From GCA-2748575 sp965222725 (GTDB taxonomy: Bacteria > Pseudomonadota > Gammaproteobacteria > Pseudomonadales > Ketobacteraceae): DNA of 64,000 nucleotides. Position 1 is the stretch's first letter. The number at the start of each line of letters is the position of its first letter. Made by a program: the position numbers and the translations under genes. Shown here in pieces: positions 44,603-51,061 of the stretch. The stretch is taken from contig OZ244969.1 of the NCBI GenBank assembly GCA_965222725.1, forward strand, positions 124,001 through 188,000, in the 5' to 3' direction. The notes beneath the pieces were generated by a model, which was not told the origin of the DNA, ran no database searches, and worked only from the letters and a program-made list of their open reading frames with translations.

Positions 44603-45615
44603 TGGTCGATTTAACCACCCACTACCTGGGATTAACCTTAAAGAATCCTGTGGTGCCTTCATCCAGCCCGCTCACGGGAAATTTTGATGACGCCCGTCGC
44701 CTGGAAGATCTGGGGGCAGCCGCTATTGTATTGCCATCACTGTTTGAAGAAGCTCTGATTCACGAACAGGAAAACATGTCGCGCTTTATCGAGCATCAGG
44801 ACATCGGCCACTTTGAAGCCGACAGCTTTTTGCCACCGCCGCCTCAGTTTACTTCGACCCTGGATCAGTATCTGGAAAAGATTGAGCGCTACAAGCAGGC
44901 GATGGCCATTCCGGTGATCGGCAGTCTGAACGGCACCACTCTGAGCGGCTGGGTGGATCATGCCCGGGACCTTGAAGAGGCCGGTTGCGATGCCATCGAA
45001 CTGAACCTGTACAGTATTAACGCCAACAAAAAGGACAGCAGCGATGATATCGAGCGGCGCTATCTGAGAATCGTGCATGACCTGTCAAAGGCGATCAAGA
45101 TTCCCTTTACCGTAAAGCTGTCGCCGCAGATCACCTCCCTCACCCACTTTATCAGCCGCCTGGAACAGGCCGGCGCCCAAGGGGTGTCGTTATTCAACCG
45201 TTTCTACCAGCCGGATATTGATCTGGATACCCTGGCGGTAACCCCCAAACTGCATTTATCCAGCAGTTACGAATGCCTGTTGCGGGTTCACTGGATTGCC
45301 CTGCTGCGCCCCCAGGTTAAACTGGGGCTGGCGGCTACCGGTGGCTTTCATGACTATAAAGATACGTTAAAGGCGCTGCTGGCGGGCGCCGACGTGGTGC
45401 ACCTTTGCAGCCTGCTGTTACAGCAGGGTATCGGTGCCATGGTGCCGCTGCTGGAAAACCTGGAGCACTGGATGGAGGAACGGGAATATGAATCCATTCA
45501 ACAACTTAAAGGCAGCCTGAGCTATCAGCATGCCATAGATCCCAGCGCCTATGAACGCGCCAACTACCTGCAGGTACTGGACAGTTACACTCCCAGCCCC
45601 GGGGTTAAAATATAA
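44602..45615 (+). CDS. Dihydroorotate-dehydrogenase-like flavoprotein
   Basis: 337 aa with the FMN-binding TIM barrel of the dihydroorotate dehydrogenase family: KNPVVPSSSPLTGNFDDARR, AIPVIGSLNGTT, AIELNLYSIN, VKLSPQITS and a phosphate-binding AATGGFHDYKD region. It starts within the nifJ stop codon and so is translationally coupled to it. A GGGAG site lies inside the end of nifJ. The true pyrimidine enzyme usually has other partners. Here the coupling to nifJ suggests a redox role with the same electron carrier. The substrate is unknown. Confidence 0.85.
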   Translation: MVDLTTHYLGLTLKNPVVPSSSPLTGNFDDARRLEDLGAAAIVLPSLFEEALIHEQENMSRFIEHQDIGHFEADSFLPPPPQFTSTLDQYLEKIERYKQAMAIPVIGSLNGTTLSGWVDHARDLEEAGCDAIELNLYSINANKKDSSDDIERRYLRIVHDLSKAIKIPFTVKLSPQITSLTHFISRLEQAGAQGVSLFNRFYQPDIDLDTLAVTPKLHLSSSYECLLRVHWIALLRPQVKLGLAATGGFHDYKDTLKALLAGADVVHLCSLLLQQGIGAMVPLLENLEHWMEEREYESIQQLKGSLSYQHAIDPSAYERANYLQVLDSYTPSPGVKI

Positions 45616-45687
45616 AAAGATTTTTTATCGCAGATAAAATTTATTTTGCTGTATTAGCAGGAAATCCTGGTTTAAAAATCCGAAGAC

Positions 45688-45705
45688 GCGGGCCAAACGG
45701 CCCGC
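45688..45705 (+). terminator. Hairpin after the nifJ pair
   Basis: A 7-bp stem GCGGGCC/GGCCCGC with loop AAAC, followed by CATTTAAC. It lies 72 bp after the previous stop and 30 bp before the next start. It may be a weak terminator, or part of the leader of the next gene. Confidence 0.35.
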
Positions 45706-45735
45706 CATTTAACAACCGTAAACCAAGGATTCAGT

Positions 45736-45951
45736 ATGTCCTCTCTCGACGACACCTTTGACGACGAATGGGATGGTGACGAAGAAGTTTCCGAAGACTG
45801 GGAAGCCCGCAGCAACCGGAACCAGAAGCGTCGTGATCGCAAGCGTTACCTGCAACTCAGACGGCAAGCCGAAGACCGCATCGCCCGCCGCAAGCTACAA
45901 GAACAGCTTGGCTACTGGGACTATGACGATCTTGAAGGCGTTGAACTTTAA
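45736..45951 (+). CDS. Small acidic/basic protein, PA3496-like
   Basis: 71 aa: acidic N-terminus (SSLDDTFDDEWDGDEEVSEDWE), a basic helical middle (RNQKRRDRKRYLQLRRQAED) and an acidic aromatic end (WDYDDLEGVEL). The build is like the protein encoded at 29193 and like short PA3496-type proteins. A ribosome site AAGGA is at 7 nt. No signal peptide or membrane span. The family name rests on layout rather than a search. Confidence 0.6.
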   Translation: MSSLDDTFDDEWDGDEEVSEDWEARSNRNQKRRDRKRYLQLRRQAEDRIARRKLQEQLGYWDYDDLEGVEL

Positions 45952-46029
45952 CGTATTGAGCGCAGTATTATTGAACTACAAATTGAACTACAAGAAGGTG
46001 TCGAACTAGCGCGTTTCACTATCCAGGCT

Positions 46030-46878
46030 TCAGACATTGAGTCCGTTCAACAGGCTTAGCACCTCGGCAAACCATTCGGTTTCCTGTAAACCGGAACGAT
46101 ACACCGCGTAAATGGGCCGGTTGAAGGTCGCAAATTCAGTTACCTGACGCACTCCCCTGGATTCCAGTCGCTGGACCAGGGATTGAGGCAAGTAGGCCGA
46201 CCCGGGTCTTTCGCAGATAAAGTCGGCCGCTATATTACTCATATTGGTATGCAGCACCGCGGGCAAATGGCCACCGTAACGCTTGGCATGAAAGAGCGCG
46301 AAACTGGTGCCCCAATCCACCTGCACATAACCATTCTCAAACAGCTTTTTACCCGACACATCGGCCATGGTGGTGGCCATCACCAGTTGCAGCTGGCCGG
46401 TTTTTTCTGCCACAAAATCCACCAGTGCCGGAGGCTCATACACCAGTGCCAGATCCACGGTTTTTTCCAGCAGCATTTTGATCAGCACATCATGGGTCTG
46501 GGCTTCGGCCCGCAGGCCAATCTTGGGAATTGCCAGATTGATCTGCGCCAGTTTCTCCCGCAACGCAAAATTCCACAGGCCGTAAGTGGCGCCAATATTC
46601 AGCTGACGGGACTGCTCCACCTGCAGCGCCACTTCCTGACGGGCACGGGCCCAGGCGGTGAGCATGGTTTCCGCATGGGGGATCAGGCGCTCGCCTTCCG
46701 TGGTTAACTGAATGTTTTTGCGGTTGCGCACAAACAGCTCCACACCGAGAATGCCTTCCAGCTGCTTGACCCGGGCGCTTACTGCCGCAGGCGTTATGCA
46801 CAGGCTGTCCGCCGCCTGGCCAAAATGGCGGGTTTTGTTCACTTCCAGAAATGTTTTCAGCAAATCAATATCCAGCAT
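46030..46878 (-). CDS. LysR family regulator, HdfR-like
   Basis: 282 aa. The N-terminal winged helix begins MLDIDLLKTFLEVNKTRHFG, which is typical of the HdfR branch, and continues with ITPAAVSARVKQLE. The rest is the two-lobed effector domain. It is divergent from the YEEP-rich exported protein gene across 173 bp, and convergent with the small gene at 45736. The target and effector are unknown. Confidence 0.85.
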   Translation of the reverse strand: MLDIDLLKTFLEVNKTRHFGQAADSLCITPAAVSARVKQLEGILGVELFVRNRKNIQLTTEGERLIPHAETMLTAWARARQEVALQVEQSRQLNIGATYGLWNFALREKLAQINLAIPKIGLRAEAQTHDVLIKMLLEKTVDLALVYEPPALVDFVAEKTGQLQLVMATTMADVSGKKLFENGYVQVDWGTSFALFHAKRYGGHLPAVLHTNMSNIAADFICERPGSAYLPQSLVQRLESRGVRQVTEFATFNRPIYAVYRSGLQETEWFAEVLSLLNGLNV

Positions 46879-47051
46879 GGCGACCCCAGCACGTCTGATA
46901 ACCGGAAACCTGCGCTGATGTTAAAAACTTTTTGTCGTTAATCAAAGAATTATTTGTTAGACGCTCACCATCAATTAACACTAAGTTTCTATCATTGCGA
47001 TTTACCGGAGGCCAATCACCCGTGCCTCTGCAGTAAGGGGAACCCAACCAG

Positions 47052-47501
47052 ATGATTTATAAAAACTTTTTTCAGACTGCCCTGGTAGCGGCCGGTCTGA
47101 CCTTGTGCGTTGTTCCGGCCCAGGCGGACGACACCTACAGCGATGAGTACGCCGATAACCAGCAAGACTCAGGTTATGATCTGGCCTACGAGGACAACGG
47201 CTACGACAATGGCGGTTACGTGGAAGAAAGCTACGAGGAACCCGCCTACAGTGAGGAAAACTATCAGGAACCAGCCTATGAAGAGCCGGTGTATGAAGAA
47301 CCAGGGTATGAAGAACCCGCCTATGACAATGGTGGCTACGATGACGGCTACGCCGAGCAGCAAAGCGCCGACGAGGCAGCCGCCGACAAGGAATGGGAAG
47401 CCGAGGTAAAAGCCTACTGCAACGAGCTGGCCGGCTACGAAGACCCTGAATACCGGCAGACGTATTTGCAGGATTGCATTGCCAGTCAGATGGGGCAGTA
47501 G
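47052..47501 (+). CDS. Exported acidic YEEP-rich low-complexity protein
   Basis: 149 aa. Signal peptide MIYKNFFQTALVAAGLTLC...VPAQA, then a mature protein made mostly of degenerate repeats of Y/E/P (YEEPAYSEENYQEP, YEEPVYEEPGYEEP, GGYDDGYAEQQ). Its C-terminal ~35 residues are ordinary: CNELAGYEDPEYRQTYLQDC with two Cys that could form a disulfide. It looks like an envelope or periplasmic protein with a disordered acidic arm that could bind metals. No family was recognised. Its terminator is at 47555-47582. Confidence 0.6.
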   Translation: MIYKNFFQTALVAAGLTLCVVPAQADDTYSDEYADNQQDSGYDLAYEDNGYDNGGYVEESYEEPAYSEENYQEPAYEEPVYEEPGYEEPAYDNGGYDDGYAEQQSADEAAADKEWEAEVKAYCNELAGYEDPEYRQTYLQDCIASQMGQ

Positions 47502-47554
47502 CATTGACCGGCTGCGCAGGCACTGAATAGGTTATTCAGATCCGACACAAACAC

Positions 47555-47582
47555 AAAGGGCGCCCGGCAAGGCGCCCTTTTT
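47555..47582 (+). terminator. Rho-independent terminator
   Basis: A 10-bp stem AAAGGGCGCC/GGCGCCCTTT (47555-47564, 47571-47580), then more T. It ends the transcript of the YEEP-rich protein. Confidence 0.92.
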
Positions 47583-47733
47583 CATTGCCTTTAAATCGCC
47601 TTTTGCCTGCTGGCAGGCTCACTTACAGTCCATTTGGAGGATGCCGCCACGCAGCGACTGTAGTTTGATATAGCATCACGCCGATTTAACAGTGTCAGTC
47701 CGGTATAACAATAACAATTCAGGGGATATGACC

Positions 47734-48618
47734 ATGCACGTACCGTTCGCCGTAAAAACATTCTTTCTGGCTACGTTTCTCAGCTGTCTGGCAGGTTGTG
47801 CCGCCGATGGCGACATTAACGAATGGCGCCGTTTTTCCCAGCCCGGCGCAGAGCGGGACTACCACCTGTACGTTCCCGACAAGGTGCTGGAAAACGGCGA
47901 ACCCGTTGCCCTGGTGATCAATCTCCATGGGGCCACACCGGCACCGGCCTTTGCCCGTACTTTTGGCAGCTACATGCAACAAGTCATTACCGGCATGCCC
48001 ATTCACGCTGCAGACCATGGCTATATTGTGGCTCACCCGCAGGGCCGGCTGCATGGCGACATCCAGTTCTGGGTAACCAGCGACGAGATGGATACGGACT
48101 TTATCAACGGACTGGTGGACGAACTGGCGGCCAACCTGCCAGCAGACCCGGACCGCATTTTTCTGACGGGGTTTTCCAGCGGTGGCATGCTGGCGTGGAA
48201 ACTGGTGTGTGAATACAGCGACCGCTACGCCGCCATTGCACCGGTAGCGGCAGATCGCCGCGCCGTTCCCCAATGCCCCGATGCCCAACCGGTTCCCGTC
48301 ATCGCTTTTCATGGCACCGAGGATCCTACCGTCTCTTACGATGGCGGTTTTAGCGCCGTACAAACCTGGGCCGATGAACACCAGTGTAATAGTAAAGACG
48401 TGTTCCTGGAAAAAGATGAAACCCGTTGCGAGCGCTGGAGTGGCTGCAACGCCGACAGCGACATGCGCTTTTGTACCAGCACCGGCGCGGGACACACCTG
48501 GCCTTCCGGCCCCGGTTCCATTTTTATCAGCGCGGCAGGCTACGGCAAAACCAGTTACACCATTGATGCCACTGATATGATCTGGAATTTCTTCAGCGGC
48601 GAATCAATCAGTGAATGA
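47734..48618 (+). CDS. Lipoprotein esterase of the PHB-depolymerase (LpqC-like) family
   Basis: 294 aa from the ATG at 47734, chosen because AGGGG at 47721-47725 is 8 nt away. Upstream ATG/GTG codons overlap that site. The lipobox is LAGC after a typical signal segment, so it is a membrane lipoprotein. The alpha/beta-hydrolase triad is visible: Ser in GFSSGGMLAW, Asp in HGTEDPTVSYDG and His in GAGHTWPSG. It could hydrolyse poly-3-hydroxyalkanoate or related esters such as feruloyl esters. It converges on the AraC gene, overlapping it by 15 bp. Confidence 0.82.
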   Translation: MHVPFAVKTFFLATFLSCLAGCAADGDINEWRRFSQPGAERDYHLYVPDKVLENGEPVALVINLHGATPAPAFARTFGSYMQQVITGMPIHAADHGYIVAHPQGRLHGDIQFWVTSDEMDTDFINGLVDELAANLPADPDRIFLTGFSSGGMLAWKLVCEYSDRYAAIAPVAADRRAVPQCPDAQPVPVIAFHGTEDPTVSYDGGFSAVQTWADEHQCNSKDVFLEKDETRCERWSGCNADSDMRFCTSTGAGHTWPSGPGSIFISAAGYGKTSYTIDATDMIWNFFSGESISE

Positions 48619-49668
48619 CAGGGTGTCCGCCTGTGACAAAGTGTTGCGAAAGGAACTGGGTGTGATGCCCGTCCAGCGTTTGAAGGAGCGGCGGAAATTG
48701 TTAACGTCGTGAAAACCCAGGTAGCTGGCGACCTGCTCGTTGCTGTATCCCTGCGAATAAAATAGCTGAAAGGAAACGTGCTTTCTTACCTGATCGATCA
48801 GGGGCTGAAAACTGAGGTGATTGGCCTTGAGCCGTCGCTTGAAAGTGGCCGGACTCATGCAAAGATGCCGGGCCACTGATTCCAGCGTCGGGGACTGCTG
48901 AATATGCTGGCGCAGATAGCGATACAGATAGTCCACCAGACCGGTATGAAAGGTTTCGCCGCCATAGACAGCACCGGCCCGTTCACTGGCAAGATGGAAC
49001 GCGGTTTGCGAGGCACGAACCCAGGGGGCTGACAAATAACAGCGCTCCACCAGCATCAGATCAATATGCGCATTAAAGCTGACGCCGGCACCAAAATTCA
49101 CCTCATACTGTTCCGAGTACCCGGGTCTGTCGAAACTGAACAGGTAACGCCAGGGAATCCTTTTATCCATCTGCAGGCGAGCAAAACCGGTTAAAGCATT
49201 GCAGGCGGCCTCCAGGCAAAAGCGCTTCTGAGCCAGACTGTTGTAGTTACCCAGCCACTGCACATAGCAGTATTTGTCATCATAAAACACATAAGGCCAG
49301 GCCAAAGGTGTCAGCAATGATGAAAATTCACAGAGCACCTCAATTGCCCGCTGCAGATTGGCGGCATTATTGAGCGCAGTGCTGAGCGCATCAAAATTGC
49401 CCGGTAGCAACCGGCTGCCATACAGGAAACCGAGATCATCAACAGCAAACAGTTTTTGCGCGTTATCGATGAGCTTAAGATACTGACTGGTGCTGACCCG
49501 GGCACATCCCTGCCGGATATCCTCGTCAAACAGTTGCGTGCCACGCAGCAGGCGATGGATATCAATGCCCCGGCTGCGTGCCATATCCACCAGCACAGCC
49601 GGCTGCTGATGGGCCGGCAGATAGGGCGTATCCGCATCGTAAAGCTTTACTGTTCCGGGCACAGCCAT
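48604..49668 (-). CDS. AraC family transcriptional regulator
   Basis: 354 aa. The N-terminal ~230 residues match the ligand-binding module of the OruR/ArgR-like AraC group, and the C-terminal ~100 residues hold two helix-turn-helix units (LESVARHLCMSPATFKRRLK and SNEQVASYLGFHDVNNFRRS). It is co-transcribed with the GGDEF gene, 4 bp upstream. Its 3' end overlaps the convergent esterase gene by 15 bp, so each could hinder the other's transcription. Confidence 0.88.
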   Translation of the reverse strand: MAVPGTVKLYDADTPYLPAHQQPAVLVDMARSRGIDIHRLLRGTQLFDEDIRQGCARVSTSQYLKLIDNAQKLFAVDDLGFLYGSRLLPGNFDALSTALNNAANLQRAIEVLCEFSSLLTPLAWPYVFYDDKYCYVQWLGNYNSLAQKRFCLEAACNALTGFARLQMDKRIPWRYLFSFDRPGYSEQYEVNFGAGVSFNAHIDLMLVERCYLSAPWVRASQTAFHLASERAGAVYGGETFHTGLVDYLYRYLRQHIQQSPTLESVARHLCMSPATFKRRLKANHLSFQPLIDQVRKHVSFQLFYSQGYSNEQVASYLGFHDVNNFRRSFKRWTGITPSSFRNTLSQADTLSFTD

Positions 49669-49672
49669 GGAA

Positions 49673-50608
49673 TCAGGCCACCCTCAGTTGCCGGTCGCGC
49701 TGCTCTTTCTTTTGTTCCAGCAGGCGATTGGCTCGGGTCAGCAGATCTTCCGGTGATTCCTTACCGGCCAAACAGTCAACAATTGTGAGATTGCGATAAA
49801 CGGTTTCCCCGACACTGGTCTTGAAAGCAAAATGACAAACGGCCGCATTCAGCTGCCCTGCCATGGAACGGGCTGTTTCGCTTCCCGTATTGGGCAGCAA
49901 AATGGCAAACCTGTCGCCCGCGTAGCGGCAGAGCAGATCGCAACGGCGCAGATTCAGCAACAGCAACTCGGCGATCTGCTGCAGCATGCGATCGCCTTCC
50001 TCAGGGCCGTAATCGCGGTTCAGCTGGGCAAAATAATCAATATCCAGCATCAGCAGGGATAACGGCTGCTGTTGTTCCGCATGCGCTGTCAGCTCCCGGC
50101 GAAGCTGCTCTTTAAGATATGCCGCGCTGGCCAGCTGCGTAACCGGGTCAATGGTGGTATGTTCACGAAAAACACGTTCCCGTTTCAGCAGCTGTTCATT
50201 AATGGCAAGCTGTTCCCGGTGCCAGTGATATAAACCAAACGTTAACAGCAACATGCCGACGGGCATGGGAATGGATTCCAGCATACCATCCAGCAGCGCA
50301 GCACTTTCCGGCAGACGTATCACTTCATCCAGGGCGTCCTGCCAGAGCGCGATAAATATAAAGGTAAGGGCCAGTGTCAGAATATTGGTGACCCTGCCTT
50401 GGGGACGACTGTTCAGAAGGAAGCCGATCCAGATCAGGGTCACCAGCGCAGCCCCCCCTTCACCGAGAATATCCAGCCAGTCAATTTCCTTCCAGGCTTT
50501 GACATCCCCCAGCATCAGGCTTAACAACAGTAATCCGTTAAGCACTAAAAAAATACTCAGCAGTTTTTGGGTATGAAGTTTCAGATACGCATGCATGGGA
50601 ATTTTCAA
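49673..50608 (-). CDS. Membrane GGDEF-domain protein with degenerate active site
   Basis: 311 aa. Four N-terminal hydrophobic segments lie before about residue 130; a GGDEF domain follows from about 150 to 300. The signature reads AGDRF at 230-234 in place of GGDEF: the first Gly is Ala and the catalytic/metal Glu is Arg. The first metal Asp (LDIDYFAQLN) is present. Diguanylate cyclase activity is therefore unlikely, and it may be a sensor or GTP-binding protein. The start is TTG at 50608 with GGAAC at 6-7 nt, or ATG at 50596. It forms an operon with the AraC gene and lies divergent from the TonB receptor. Confidence 0.85.
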   Translation of the reverse strand: MKIPMHAYLKLHTQKLLSIFLVLNGLLLLSLMLGDVKAWKEIDWLDILGEGGAALVTLIWIGFLLNSRPQGRVTNILTLALTFIFIALWQDALDEVIRLPESAALLDGMLESIPMPVGMLLLTFGLYHWHREQLAINEQLLKRERVFREHTTIDPVTQLASAAYLKEQLRRELTAHAEQQQPLSLLMLDIDYFAQLNRDYGPEEGDRMLQQIAELLLLNLRRCDLLCRYAGDRFAILLPNTGSETARSMAGQLNAAVCHFAFKTSVGETVYRNLTIVDCLAGKESPEDLLTRANRLLEQKKEQRDRQLRVA

Positions 50609-51061
50609 ATCACAGTTCCGTGTTGGTTTAAGGACGCAGGGCCTCCGTTACCTGTCAGTGTACCGGTCAATATGACAATCAGGTGACAGCCCCTGATAAA
50701 ACAGTACCTGGTAACAAATTCCTACAAACCCGGTTAGCCTGAACAACAACAGTCAAAAAAGCTCACATCAATTGATAAAATTTTTTGCCTGTACCCGGGG
50801 AAATCACCTTTGATGTGCAGTAACACGGCGAAGGCAGCGGGCAACCGATACACCCATAGCGGCCACCGGGACTTGATCAGAGGCTGCCTGGATACCCGAC
50901 ATTGCGAAGGCTGCACAGAGTCATATCAGCTCAAATTTACCGTTATCATTCACCAATACCCGGCATCCGGGGCTCATCAGGCAACCCCTGTAACAAAACT
51001 GACATTCCCCCTGCCTAAGGTTCGCGGCAATTCGAAGGCAAATTCCGGGGGAGTGCAAACC
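50609..51061. other. Divergent intergenic region GGDEF / TonB-dependent receptor
   Basis: 453 bp. Contains the possible Pho box at 50671-50689. The frame of the receptor stays open to 50810 with no ribosome site, so that part is treated as 5' leader. Nothing else was recognised. The long leader (about 250-370 nt) of the receptor mRNA may be regulatory. Confidence 0.5.
50671..50689 (-). promoter_or_regulatory. Possible Pho box
   Basis: On the minus strand: CTGTCAC-CTGA-TTGTCAT. The two 7-mers are 11 bp apart and match the CTGTCAT direct repeats of PhoB sites in 12 of 14 positions. A TACACT is 9 bp further in the direction of the GGDEF gene, as expected for an activated promoter. A further CTGTCAG is at 50652. 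It would suit a phosphate-regulated locus, but the orientation points to the GGDEF-AraC pair. Confidence 0.4.

Noticed and set aside
50810..51061. Upstream extension of the TonB receptor frame
   Set aside because: No ribosome site, and the encoded residues do not look like a signal peptide. A good signal peptide and ribosome site are found at 51062.
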